From: Glycomyces niveus
GTDB taxonomy: Bacteria; Actinomycetota; Actinomycetes; Mycobacteriales; Micromonosporaceae
Length of the DNA stretch: 64,000 bases
Assembly (NCBI RefSeq): GCF_017592475.1
Contig: NZ_JAGFNP010000011.1
Span: 29,445 to 93,444 of the forward strand
Reading direction: 5' to 3'
Every line of letters starts with the position of its first letter. The stretch's first letter is position 1. The notes beneath the pieces were generated by a model. That model saw nothing but the letters and a program-made list of their open reading frames with translations. It searched no databases and was not told the DNA's origin. The translations under genes were made by a program, and so were the position numbers. Shown here in pieces: positions 8,947 through 16,639 of this stretch.

Positions 8947-8952
8947 TACAGT
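8947..8952 (+). promoter_or_regulatory. Leaderless -10 box, TACAGT
   Basis: TACAGT is followed by 6 bases and GTG at 8959, right after the terminator of the symporter operon. The sensor-kinase operon therefore has its own promoter. Confidence 0.65.
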
Positions 8953-8958
8953 GATGAC

Positions 8959-10044
8959 GTGATCCCCGGTCGCCTCTCCGCCTCGCTCCGCGCCTCGAGG
9001 CTCGCCTCGACGCGGCGCCGCGCGCTGGGCTCCGGCACCCTCGCCGCGCTGCGGCTCTCCCGCCAGATCGGCGAGTCCCTCGCGGACGGCCTCACCGGGA
9101 AGGGCGCGCCGGTGGCGGCGCGCCGCCTCGCGAAGCTCCTCGCGGCCGACGCGGTGGCGCTGGCCGATTGCGACCGGTTCCTCGCCGTCTCCGGCGCCCT
9201 CGACCCGGTCGCCTCGCAGGGCATCCTGACGGAGACGCTGGACGTGCTCGAGCCGGTGACGGCCCCGCCGCTGCGGTCCGCGCCGCTGGTCGTCTCGGGC
9301 GATCTGGTGGGGTGCCTGGTCGTGGCGGGGGACGTGAGCGACGCGGAGGTCGCCGAGGCCGCCCACTTGGTGGCGACGGCGCTCGACCACGCCGACCTCG
9401 ACCGGTCCCGGGAGCGGATCGCGGCGGCCGACCTGCGCACACTGCGGGCCCAGATCTCACCGCACTTCATGCACAACGCCCTGGCCGCGATCAGCGCCCA
9501 CACCCGCACCGACCCCGAGCGGGCCCGTGAACTGCTCACGGACTTCTCGGACTACCTGCGGTACTCGTTCGCGAACACCGGCGACTACGCGACCGTGGCC
9601 GACGAGCTGCAGGCGGTCCAGACCTACCTCGAGCTGCAGCGGGCCCGCTTCGACGACCGCCTCGAGATCACCGTCCGCATCGCCCCGGAGGTCCTGCCCG
9701 TGCCCATCCCGTTCCTGGTCGTGCAGCCGATCGTGGAGAACGCCGTGCGCCACGGCTTCGAGTCGAAGCCCGGCACCGGCCACATCGCCGTGCGCGGGTT
9801 CTCCGAGGGCGCGCTGTGCGTGATCGAAGTCGAGGACGACGGCGCGGGCATGGAACCGGAGACCGCGAAGGCGATCCTGACCGGCAGCCGCCAGGGCGCC
9901 GGCCGCATCGGCCTCTACAACGTCGACCGGCGGCTGCGCGCCGTCTACGGCCCCGAGTACGGCCTGTGGCTCGACACCGCCCCCGGCGCGGGCACCAAGG
10001 CGACCGTGAGAATCCCCCGCTACGCCCGAGGAGTGCACGCATGA
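8959..10044 (+). CDS. LytS-type sensor histidine kinase
   Basis: This 361-residue kinase senses an unknown signal and should phosphorylate the LytTR regulator encoded downstream. Residues 60-150 look like a small GAF-type sensing domain. No membrane segment is evident, so the protein is probably cytoplasmic. The His-kinase motif LRAQISPHFMHNAL places the phospho-acceptor at H169, followed by the sequence DFSDYLRYSF and an HATPase domain with VVQPIVENAVRHGF and DDGAGM. The GTG at 8959 lies 6 bases after TACAGT. The stop overlaps the ATG of a small reading frame at 10041. Placement between two symporter genes suggests it controls carboxylate uptake, as small-molecule sensing LytS-type systems do elsewhere. 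Confidence 0.92.
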   Translation: MIPGRLSASLRASRLASTRRRALGSGTLAALRLSRQIGESLADGLTGKGAPVAARRLAKLLAADAVALADCDRFLAVSGALDPVASQGILTETLDVLEPVTAPPLRSAPLVVSGDLVGCLVVAGDVSDAEVAEAAHLVATALDHADLDRSRERIAAADLRTLRAQISPHFMHNALAAISAHTRTDPERARELLTDFSDYLRYSFANTGDYATVADELQAVQTYLELQRARFDDRLEITVRIAPEVLPVPIPFLVVQPIVENAVRHGFESKPGTGHIAVRGFSEGALCVIEVEDDGAGMEPETAKAILTGSRQGAGRIGLYNVDRRLRAVYGPEYGLWLDTAPGAGTKATVRIPRYARGVHA

Positions 10045-10256
10045 GCCCCGTGCCTGCCGATCGGCGCCTCGCGATCGAACCGCCCGCCGTCGGCCCCGGT
10101 CGGGTGCGCGGGAGTGCCGGGCGTCGCCGCCCGATGCCGCCGCCCGCCGTCTGTCGCGACCCGGTGCGCCCGGCCGCCGACCGCCCTGCCCCGACCGCGC
10201 CGTCGGCCGCCTTGGCCCGCGCCGCGGACCCCGCCCTGAACCGGAGTGAACGCTGA
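10041..10256 (+). CDS. Possible 71-residue protein coupled between LytS and LytR
   Basis: A short frame rich in P, A and R starts at ATG 10041, overlapping the kinase stop (ATGA), and ends with a TGA that overlaps the regulator ATG. GAGGAG lies 7 bases upstream of its start. Its third codon positions are mostly G or C, as in real genes here. No domain or membrane segment is visible and I know no counterpart. It may be a genuine small protein that tunes the kinase-regulator pair, or just a readable spacer that keeps ribosomes running into the next gene. Confidence 0.4.
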   Translation: MSPVPADRRLAIEPPAVGPGRVRGSAGRRRPMPPPAVCRDPVRPAADRPAPTAPSAALARAADPALNRSER

Positions 10257-11005
10257 TGAGCCTCCTGCGCGTGCTCGTCGTCGAAGACGAGCCGTCCACC
10301 CGCACCGAACTCGCCGGGCAGCTCGCCGAGCTGCCCGCCGTCGGCGAGGTCGTGGCCGCGGCCGGCGGCGACGAGGCGGTGCGCCTCCTCGGCTCCGGCT
10401 CGTTCGACGCCGCGTTCCTCGACATCGCCATGCCCGGCCTCACCGGCATGGACGTCGCCCGCATCCTGCGGCGCCTGTCGAACCCGCCCGAGATCGTGTT
10501 CGTCACCGCCTACGACAACCACGCCGTCGAGGCCTTCGGCCTCGGCGCCGCCGACTACCTGCTCAAGCCCTTCCGGCCCGAACGCCTCGCCGAGGCCGTC
10601 GCCCGCATCGGCGGCCGCCGCACCGCGCCCGTGGTGGGGGACAAGGCCGACGACCTTGCCGTCGTCCAGGTCGAACTCGCCGGCCGCACCGTGTTCGTGC
10701 GCCGCGACGACATCGCCTACGCCGAAGCCCACGGCGACTACGTGCGCCTCCACTCCGGCCAGGGCTCCCACCTCCTGCGCCAGTCCCTCACCTACCTGGA
10801 ACAGGTCTGGGACGCAGCGGGGTTCGTGCGCGCGCACCGCTCCTTCCTCATCAACCTCGGCCACGTCACCGAACTGCGCGTGACCTCCTCGGCCGGCCTC
10901 GTCGCCGTCACCGAGCCCGGCGAGGTCCCCGTCAGCCGCCGCCACTCCCGGCTCCTGCGCGAACGGCTCCTCCAGGCCGCCCGGGAAGGCGGCGCGCACC
11001 GATGA
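10256..11005 (+). CDS. LytTR-family response regulator
   Basis: This 249-residue protein has an N-terminal receiver domain with the acidic pair in VVEDEPS, the phospho-acceptor D56 (FLDIAMPG) and the switch lysine K104 (LLKPF). A C-terminal LytTR DNA-binding domain (about 135-245) contains FVRRDDIAYAEAHGDYVRLH and FVRAHRSFLINLGHV. LytTR proteins bind direct repeats in promoters. It is coupled to the preceding small frame by a one-base overlap, and GGAG at 10243-10246 is 9 bases upstream. Its likely partner is the kinase at 8959. Confidence 0.95.
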   Translation: MSLLRVLVVEDEPSTRTELAGQLAELPAVGEVVAAAGGDEAVRLLGSGSFDAAFLDIAMPGLTGMDVARILRRLSNPPEIVFVTAYDNHAVEAFGLGAADYLLKPFRPERLAEAVARIGGRRTAPVVGDKADDLAVVQVELAGRTVFVRRDDIAYAEAHGDYVRLHSGQGSHLLRQSLTYLEQVWDAAGFVRAHRSFLINLGHVTELRVTSSAGLVAVTEPGEVPVSRRHSRLLRERLLQAAREGGAHR

Positions 11006-11352
11006 ACCAGCGCGTGCGCGTCACCAGCCCGCAGACCCGGCTCGCCCTGCGCCGCCGGTCCGACGCCACGCGCCGCCTCAACCGCCTCGCGGGCCAGCCC
11101 CAGGTCGACCGCAGCGCCATCGACCTCGCCGACGCCGAACGCGCCCTCCACCGTCAGCGCCGCCTGGCCGTCCGCACCGCCGCCGCGCTCCTGTGCGCGC
11201 TCGCGGCCCTGCTCACCGCGGCGGTGCTCACGCCCGGCCGCCTCGGCTGGGCCGTGCTGTTCTTCGCGCCCTACCCGGTCCTGCTCGCGCTCGCCGCGTT
11301 CCATGTGCGGCGCGCCGAGCGCATCGAGTCCGAGTACGGCGAGGGCGACTGA
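11002..11352 (+). CDS. Small two-segment membrane protein, likely symporter partner
   Basis: This 116-residue protein has a basic N-terminal half (many R and A residues) and two membrane segments (AVRTAAALLCALAALLTAAV and LGWAVLFFAPYPVLLALAAF). It overlaps the regulator gene by 4 bases (ATGA) and the following symporter gene by 1 base. It does not read as DUF485, but its size, topology and position directly before a symporter gene mirror the 6853-7206 protein. A matching accessory role is the natural inference. Confidence 0.75.
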   Translation: MNQRVRVTSPQTRLALRRRSDATRRLNRLAGQPQVDRSAIDLADAERALHRQRRLAVRTAAALLCALAALLTAAVLTPGRLGWAVLFFAPYPVLLALAAFHVRRAERIESEYGEGD

Positions 11353-12905
11353 TGCTCGGCCTGGCCGCCATCAGCCTGATCCTCGCCTCCAGCGTCGCCA
11401 TCGGCGTCTGGGGCGTGCGCGCCGCACGCTCCACACCGGACTTCCTGGTGGCCTCGCGCAGCATCGTCCCCGGCTGGAACGCCCTCGCCATCGCGGGCGA
11501 GTACGTCTCGGCCGCTTCGGTTCTGGGGCTCGCGGGCCTGCTCGTCAAGAACGGCGTGGGCGCGATGTGGTACGCGGTGGGGTTCACCGCCGGGTACGTG
11601 CTCGTCGCGGCGCTCGCGGCCGGGCCGATGCGCCGCAGCGGCGCGTACACGGTGCCCGACTTCGCGGAGTACCGGCTCGGCTCGCCGCGCATCCGCCGCA
11701 TGTGCGGGCTGGTCGTGCTCGTCATCATGCTGCTGTACCTGCTGCCGCAGTTCAAGGCGGCCGGGGTCGTGCTCGAGCTCGTCTCCGGCATCCCGTACTG
11801 GATCGGCGTGGTCGGCGCGGGACTCGTGGTCTCCTCCACCATCGCGGTCGGCGGGATGCGCTCGGCGACGTACGTGCAGGCCTTCCACTACCTGGTGAAG
11901 CTCGCGTTCATCGCCGGGCCGGCGGTGTTCCTCATCGCGCTGGCCGGGCGGGACCGGCGCGAGGCGGCACTCGACCTGAGCGCCGACCCGGACTGGTCGC
12001 GCCCGCTCCTCGATCTCGACGGCTCCGGGCATCCGCTCCTGGCCACGATCTCGGTCCTGGTCGCGACCACGTTGGGCGCCATGGGTCTCCCGCATGTGGT
12101 GATGCGATTCCACACCGTCGCGGGGGCCCGCGCGGCCCGCCGGGTCGCCGTCTCGGTGATCGTGCTCCTGAGCATGTTCTACCTGTGGCCCATCGTGTAC
12201 GGGCTCCTCGGCCGGGTCACCACGCCCGAGCCGGAGGAGACGGACGTGGTGCCGCTCCTGGTGCCCGGCGCGATCCTGCCGGGCACGGCGGGCGCGGTCC
12301 TGACCGCGCTGGTCGCCGCAGGCGCGTTCGCGGCGTTCCTCTCGACCTCGTCGGGGCTGCTGCTCGCGCTGGCCGGGGGCCTCTCGCACGACCTGTTCGG
12401 CGGGTCGCTCTCGCGGCTGCGGCTCGGGGTCGTGGTCGGCACCGCGCTCGCGGTCGCGCTGTCGCTCCCGGCAGCCGATGTGGACATCAACGTGCTCGTC
12501 GGCTGGGCGTTCGCGGTGGCGGCCTCCACCTTCTGCCCCTTGCTGACCCTGGGCATCTGGTGGCGCGGCCTCACCGCGGCCGGTGCGACCGCGGGTCTGC
12601 TCGTGGGCGCGTGCACCTCCACCGGGGCCGCGCTCGCGTCGGTGGTCCTCGACCTCGAACCCGGCGTCGTCTCGGTGCTCCTGGCCCAACCGGCACTGTG
12701 GACGGTGCCGCTCGCGTTCCTCGTCATGGCCGCCGCCTCCCGGCCGGGCGACGTGCCGGACTGGGCCGGCGAGGCGGTGCTGCGCCTTCACGTGCCCGGC
12801 CGCTACTCCTCGGGCGACACCGGCGCGATCCCGCGCGCGAGGCGCGGCCAGCGCGCACCCCAGGGCTCCCTTGAACGGGTGGACGCTTCGGGCGAAACCG
12901 GATAA
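11352..12905 (+). CDS. Sodium/solute symporter, second ActP-like carrier
   Basis: This 517-residue member of the solute:sodium symporter family is related to the carrier at 7206 (here DFLVASRSIVPGWNALAIAGEYVSAASVLGLAG near residues 28-60). It has about 13 membrane segments. The C-terminus is a charged cytoplasmic tail of about 60 residues. It is the last gene of the LytS-LytR operon and is translationally coupled to the gene before it. The -10 box of the next transcript (TAACCT) overlaps its stop codon. Substrate is unknown, likely a short carboxylate. Confidence 0.92.
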   Translation: MLGLAAISLILASSVAIGVWGVRAARSTPDFLVASRSIVPGWNALAIAGEYVSAASVLGLAGLLVKNGVGAMWYAVGFTAGYVLVAALAAGPMRRSGAYTVPDFAEYRLGSPRIRRMCGLVVLVIMLLYLLPQFKAAGVVLELVSGIPYWIGVVGAGLVVSSTIAVGGMRSATYVQAFHYLVKLAFIAGPAVFLIALAGRDRREAALDLSADPDWSRPLLDLDGSGHPLLATISVLVATTLGAMGLPHVVMRFHTVAGARAARRVAVSVIVLLSMFYLWPIVYGLLGRVTTPEPEETDVVPLLVPGAILPGTAGAVLTALVAAGAFAAFLSTSSGLLLALAGGLSHDLFGGSLSRLRLGVVVGTALAVALSLPAADVDINVLVGWAFAVAASTFCPLLTLGIWWRGLTAAGATAGLLVGACTSTGAALASVVLDLEPGVVSVLLAQPALWTVPLAFLVMAAASRPGDVPDWAGEAVLRLHVPGRYSSGDTGAIPRARRGQRAPQGSLERVDASGETG

Positions 12906-12908
12906 CCT
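12903..12908 (+). promoter_or_regulatory. Leaderless -10 box, TAACCT, for the erm leader
   Basis: TAACCT is followed by 7 bases and ATG at 12916. It would produce an mRNA that begins at the start codon of a 24-codon reading frame upstream of the erm gene. Confidence 0.6.
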
Positions 12909-12915
12909 CGCGGGC

Positions 12916-12990
12916 ATGGCAGGATCTCCGGGGTTGAACGCGTGCGCCGCGTTCTGCCCGTGCTTCATTCGGCTGCGCGCGGCGGCCTAG
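12916..12990 (+). CDS. Possible 24-residue leader peptide of the erm gene
   Basis: The short frame encodes MAGSPGLNACAAFC, then PCFIRLRAAA, and ends with TAG. It starts 7 bases after a -10 box, so it would be translated from a leaderless mRNA. The C-terminal R19-L20-R21 matches the R-x-R (+x+) motif through which macrolide-bound ribosomes stall, for example in the ErmD leader. It ends 109 bases before the erm start, within a region that can fold into several hairpins. An alternative is a cysteine-sensing leader, because it has three Cys residues, but the downstream gene does not fit that. Confidence 0.55.
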   Translation: MAGSPGLNACAAFCPCFIRLRAAA

Positions 12991-13101
12991 GCCCCGCAAG
13001 CGCTTCTCACTCGACCGCCGTCCGACCGGCGGCTGCGCCCCTGCGCGGGCCTAGGCGAATCGATCGTCCTGATTCGACTCGTCCTCATGGAGTTCTCCCA
13101 T
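12986..13101 (+). promoter_or_regulatory. Candidate translation attenuator in the erm 5' region
   Basis: Several complementary segments can pair here. CCTAGGCCC at 12986-12994, which overlaps the leader stop, is complementary to GGGCCTAGG at 13047-13055. CCGCCG (13015-13020) pairs with CGGCGG (13027-13032). CGAATC (13056-13061) pairs with GATTCG (13071-13076). Finally ATGG at 13087-13090, which includes part of the Shine-Dalgarno GGAG, can pair with CCAT at 13098-13101, which includes the erm start codon. A ribosome stalled at the end of the leader would cover the first arm and could refold the rest. Confidence 0.5.
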
Positions 13102-13903
13102 GTCCCGCAGCCAATTCCCGCGCGCCCGCGAAACCAGGCACCTCTCGAACCGCAAGGCGCTCTCCCAGAACTTCCTGCGCAACCCGCACCTCGCCCGCGA
13201 CTTCGTCGACTCGGCCGGCATCGGCCCCGGCGACCACGTCGTCGAGGTCGGCCCCGGCGACGGCATGGTGACCCGGCCGCTGCTCGACCGCGCCGGCCGC
13301 GTCACCGCCTACGAGAAGGACCGCCACTTCGCCGAACGCCTCCGCTCCCGCCTCGGCCACCACGAGCACTTCCGCTGCCACCGCGCCGACTTCCGCGACG
13401 TGCACCCGCCCGACGAGCCGTTCCATGTGGTCTCCAACGCGCCGTTCGGGATCACCACCGACATCGTCCGCTGGTGCCTCAACGCGCGCACGCTCGCCTC
13501 GGCCGCGCTCGTGACCCAGCTCGAGTTCGCCCGCAAGCACACCGGCGACTACGGCCGCTGGAGCCGCCTCACGGTCGAGCACTGGCCCGAGTTCGAGTTC
13601 GCGCTCGGCATGCGCATCGACCGCCACGAGTTCCGGCCCGTGCCGCAGGTCGACGCCGCCGCGATCCACCTGCGCCGCCGCCCGAAGCCCTTGCTGCCCG
13701 AGCCCGCCATGGTCGACTGGCGCGACCTCGTGGACCTCGGCTTCTCCGGCGTCGGCGGCTCCCTGGGGGCCTCACTGTGCCGCGTCGTGCCCCGGCGCGA
13801 CGCCCACCGCGCCTGCGCCGAGGCCGGCATCGACCGCGGGCAGGTCGTCGGCCACGTCCCGCCGGACCGCTGGATCGCCCTCTTCGAGGCCCTGACCCGT
13901 TGA
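13100..13903 (+). CDS. 23S rRNA adenine N6-methyltransferase, Erm family
   Basis: This 267-residue enzyme should methylate the macrolide-binding adenine (A2058) of 23S rRNA and confer resistance to macrolides, lincosamides and streptogramin B. KALSQNFLRNPHLARDFV and VVEVGPGDGMVTRPLL form the SAM-binding part. The catalytic motif IV reads N113-A-P-F. The signature TQLEFARKHTGDYGRWSRLT is nearly identical to that of Erm(E) of an erythromycin producer, which separates it from KsgA/RsmA dimethyladenosine transferases. It ends near residue 267 without the long glycine/arginine-rich tail of Erm(E). GGAG is 7 bases upstream of ATG 13100. A leaderless mini-gene and hairpins precede it, which suggests drug-inducible translation. 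Confidence 0.93.
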   Translation: MSRSQFPRARETRHLSNRKALSQNFLRNPHLARDFVDSAGIGPGDHVVEVGPGDGMVTRPLLDRAGRVTAYEKDRHFAERLRSRLGHHEHFRCHRADFRDVHPPDEPFHVVSNAPFGITTDIVRWCLNARTLASAALVTQLEFARKHTGDYGRWSRLTVEHWPEFEFALGMRIDRHEFRPVPQVDAAAIHLRRRPKPLLPEPAMVDWRDLVDLGFSGVGGSLGASLCRVVPRRDAHRACAEAGIDRGQVVGHVPPDRWIALFEALTR

Positions 13904-13978
13904 GCCAGCGGAGGTACCGGGGCCATGGGCGATTAAGGTAGAGACGCCCGGCCCCGGTATCCCCTTTTGGAGCCAACG

Positions 13979-15103
13979 ATGAGCGAAGCCATCTGGATCG
14001 AACTGATCAAGGTGCTGCCCGCCTTCCTCTGGATCGGCTTCGGCTTCATCGCGCTGGCCGTCGCCAAGCGCATCTTCACCGCCCAGGCCCCGCGCATGAC
14101 CAAGGTCGAGACCCCTTGGGTCACCGTGGAACTCGCCCAGCAGGCCATCGAGCAGGCAGCCGAGCAGGCCGCAGGGCGCGGCCCCGTGCCGATCCCGCCG
14201 CCGGTCGAACCGGACTGGGCGTCGCTCTACCCGCTGCCGGCCCAGCCGGTCCCGTCCGGCAACGGCACGGTCTACGGCCCCAACCCCGCACCGCCGTCGC
14301 CGCCGGTCGTCCCGTCCCCGCCCGCCGAACCGGCCGACGAGGACATCGAAGAGGTCCAGACCGCGCCCCCCGAACCGGACCCGGCCGTGCTCGCCACGCC
14401 GCCCGCCGACACCCCCACCGAAGCCCCGCGGCCGGTCGGCGACAAACCGCCGCCCACCCTCACCGCCCCGAACCAGCAGGCCCCGAACATCCCGCCCACG
14501 TACCCGGTCCTGGCCCCGCCGCCCGGCAACCCGTACTACCCCGCGCCGGGGCAGAACGCCCCGTACTGGGGCCGGCCCGCACCGGCCTACCAGCCGCCCG
14601 CATACCAGCCCGCACCGTCCGACAACCGGAGCCGCCGCGCCGCGACGAAACTCGCGCTGGCCGCCGGCGACCTCCAGGGCGGCGCGATCCTGTGGGTCGA
14701 CGACCATCCTGAATGGAACGAGACCCTGGTGCGGCTCTTCCGCACCGCCGGGATCACCGTGGACGCGGCGCTCTCCACCGACGAGGCCGTGCGCGCGCTC
14801 CAGCACCGCACGTACGACCTGGTCATCACCGACATGCGCCGCGAAGGCGAACCCGGCGGCGACACCGCCGGGACGAAGCTCCTCGACCGCATGGTCACCG
14901 CCGGCATCCCCACCCCCGCCGTGATCCTCTCGAGCAACCCGAGCGCGCACGCGGCCTCGGCCCTGCACCCCCGCGCGGTCACCACGACGAACAGCCCCGA
15001 GAAGCTCATCGACATCGTGGTCGAGTTCGTGGGCGACCGCCGCCGCGACCAGCAGCCCTCCGGCGGCGGTTCCAGCTGGATCGACCGGCTCACCGGAAAC
15101 TGA
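13979..15103 (+). CDS. Membrane-anchored receiver-domain protein
   Basis: This 374-residue protein has one membrane segment near the N-terminus (LIKVLPAFLWIGFGFIALAV, about residues 8-30). A proline-rich linker of about 150 residues follows, then a C-terminal response-regulator receiver domain from about residue 235. The receiver shows the acidic pair in ILWVDDHPEWNE and a probable phospho-acceptor aspartate in LVITDMRREGE. There is no output domain after it. Receivers are usually soluble; one tethered to the membrane by a long flexible linker is unusual. No histidine kinase is adjacent. TTTTGGAG lies 6 bases before ATG 13979, and TAAGGT (13934-13939) is a likely -10. Confidence 0.82.
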   Translation: MSEAIWIELIKVLPAFLWIGFGFIALAVAKRIFTAQAPRMTKVETPWVTVELAQQAIEQAAEQAAGRGPVPIPPPVEPDWASLYPLPAQPVPSGNGTVYGPNPAPPSPPVVPSPPAEPADEDIEEVQTAPPEPDPAVLATPPADTPTEAPRPVGDKPPPTLTAPNQQAPNIPPTYPVLAPPPGNPYYPAPGQNAPYWGRPAPAYQPPAYQPAPSDNRSRRAATKLALAAGDLQGGAILWVDDHPEWNETLVRLFRTAGITVDAALSTDEAVRALQHRTYDLVITDMRREGEPGGDTAGTKLLDRMVTAGIPTPAVILSSNPSAHAASALHPRAVTTTNSPEKLIDIVVEFVGDRRRDQQPSGGGSSWIDRLTGN

Positions 15104-15265
15104 CCGAACACGCCATCGCCGCCGTCCTTAAGGGCCGCACCGTCCGACGGCCCCTATGCCCGCCTCTGGAACACCTGGCACGGCACGAATTCCCGGTAGC
15201 ATCGACACCTCCGGCTCGACTCCCCTGTGATTCGCCTTTCCGCCGTCGAACCGATTGGAGCGCCG

Positions 15266-15883
15266 ATGCCCTTCCTCGATCTGCCCGACTGCGTGAACGC
15301 CCGCGATCTCGGCGGGACTCCGCTGGCGAACGGAGGCTCGGTTCGTGCGAATGCGCTGCTGCGCTCGGACAACCACGACCTGCTGACCGAGGTCGGCATC
15401 GCGGCGGTCCGCGCGCTCGGCGTGCGGCGGATCATCGATCTGCGGCACGGGTGGGAGGCGCGGGAGTTCCCGAGTCCGTTCGCCGATGACGAGGTCTATG
15501 TGAACCTGCCGCTGCTGGGCGTCTACCCGGGCTTCGAGCCGACCGCTCCCGACGACTACCGGCCCGAGGTCGATCACGCGCCCGAACGCGTCGCCGCCGC
15601 GTTCATCGCGCTCGCCGAGGCACCGCCGGGCCCGGTCCTGGTCCACTGCCACGGCGGCCGCGACCGGACCGGCATCCTCGTGGCGCTGGCTTTGGCGATC
15701 GCCGGAGCGTCACCGGACGACATCGTCGCCGACTACGCGCTCACCGAAGGGACCGACCCGGAGACCATGCTGGACCTGCTCGACCACTTCGACGATGCGC
15801 ACGGGGGAGTGGCCGAGTACCTCGCGGGCGCGGGAGTCACGGATGCTCACTTCGAAGCGGTGAGGCGGCGCATCAGCAGGTGA
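15266..15883 (+). CDS. Tyrosine-protein phosphatase (Y_phosphatase3 type)
   Basis: This 205-residue protein belongs to the bacterial tyrosine/lipid phosphatase family exemplified by mycobacterial PtpB. It begins with VNARDLGGTPLANGG and carries the active-site loop HCHGGRDRTG with nucleophile C128 and arginine R134. IDLRHGWEARE and a DDIVADYALTE helix also match. It could dephosphorylate phosphotyrosine or phosphoinositides. ATG 15266 has TTGGAG six bases upstream. An upstream in-frame GTG at 15227 is less likely. Its last 37 bases overlap the end of a gene running the other way. Confidence 0.9.
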   Translation: MPFLDLPDCVNARDLGGTPLANGGSVRANALLRSDNHDLLTEVGIAAVRALGVRRIIDLRHGWEAREFPSPFADDEVYVNLPLLGVYPGFEPTAPDDYRPEVDHAPERVAAAFIALAEAPPGPVLVHCHGGRDRTGILVALALAIAGASPDDIVADYALTEGTDPETMLDLLDHFDDAHGGVAEYLAGAGVTDAHFEAVRRRISR

Positions 15884-16493
15884 CCGCGGCGGTAGCGTTC
15901 CCCGGCGCGCGGCTCGCGCAGCATCCGGCCGATCTCGGTGAAACCGGCCTCGCCTAGGAGCCTGGCGAGTTCGTCGGCCAGCGGTAGGCCGGAACCACTC
16001 GGGTGTCGTACATGGTGACCGGGTCGCCTTCGGACTCGAAGAACGCGACCAGCAGGCACCCGTCCGGGGCGATCACGCGGCGGAACTCCGCGAAGTATGC
16101 CGCCACCTCCTGCGGCGGGGCGTGGATCACCGAGTACCAGGAGACGACACCGCGGAGCGCGCCGTCCGGCAGGTCGAGCGCGTCCATGGAGCCCACCTCG
16201 AACCGCAGATCGGGGTGCTCCTGCCGCGCGATGTCGATCATCACGGGGGACAGGTCGACGCCGAAGGCCTCCAACCCCAGATCCCGCAGGTGCGCTGTCA
16301 CCCGGCCTGGGCCGCACCCCAACTCGGCCACGAGCCCCGGTCCGCCCGTCCGTACGTACTCGGCGAACGCGGCCAGCACCGCCCGATCGAGCGGGAGCCC
16401 CTCGAACTCGTCGCGCACGATCTCGGCGTACTCGACCGCCACCCGGTCATAGGCTTCCGCTGTGGCACTGAGGTGTTCCAACGCATCGGCCAT
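15847..16493 (-). pseudogene. SAM-dependent methyltransferase, frameshifted near its 3' end
   Basis: The frame starting at ATG 16493 encodes a class I methyltransferase: LVAELGCGPGRVTAHLRDLG as motif I, FGVDLSPVMIDIARQEHP as motif II, and WYSVIHAPPQEV. It runs to VVPAYRWP and then meets a stop at 15954. The expected continuation, ADELARLLGEAGFTEIGR followed by RRGHLLMRR, is present in another frame down to a stop at 15847. A single-base insertion or two-base deletion around 15975-15980 explains this. It could be a real inactivation, programmed slippage, or a sequencing error. TAGGAT, 8 bases before the start, is a likely -10. The restored gene would overlap the phosphatase end. Confidence 0.75.
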
Positions 16494-16501
16494 GGTCGAG
16501 C

Positions 16502-16507
16502 ATCCTA
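16502..16507 (-). promoter_or_regulatory. Likely -10 box, TAGGAT (minus strand)
   Basis: TAGGAT on the minus strand lies 8 bases before the ATG at 16493, near the leaderless spacing seen elsewhere. Confidence 0.45.
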
Positions 16508-16623
16508 CGCACCGCTCGAGCGGGCGTCGTCCGCGGCGGCGTCGAGGGCTCGCACCAGGTCGCCCACGCTCCCGGCTGGCGGTGCTGCTCGCGCTCGCCA
16601 CCGGAGCTGTCGGCGGCGCCGGC

Positions 16624-16639
16624 CCGCCTGATCAGGCGG
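16624..16639. terminator. Perfect palindrome at the end of the hydrolase-like gene
   Basis: CCGCCTGATCAGGCGG is a 16-base perfect palindrome. It spans the stop codon of the minus-strand gene that ends at 16632 and may act as a terminator. Confidence 0.4.

Noticed and set aside
12916..12990. Cysteine-sensing attenuator as the role of the small leader frame
   Set aside because: Three Cys codons fit that model, but the downstream gene is an rRNA methyltransferase, not a sulfur gene, and RLR fits drug stalling better.
15104..15265. An additional small gene between the receiver-domain protein and the phosphatase
   Set aside because: The open frames there lack starts with ribosome sites; an in-frame GTG at 15227 only extends the phosphatase by 13 residues.
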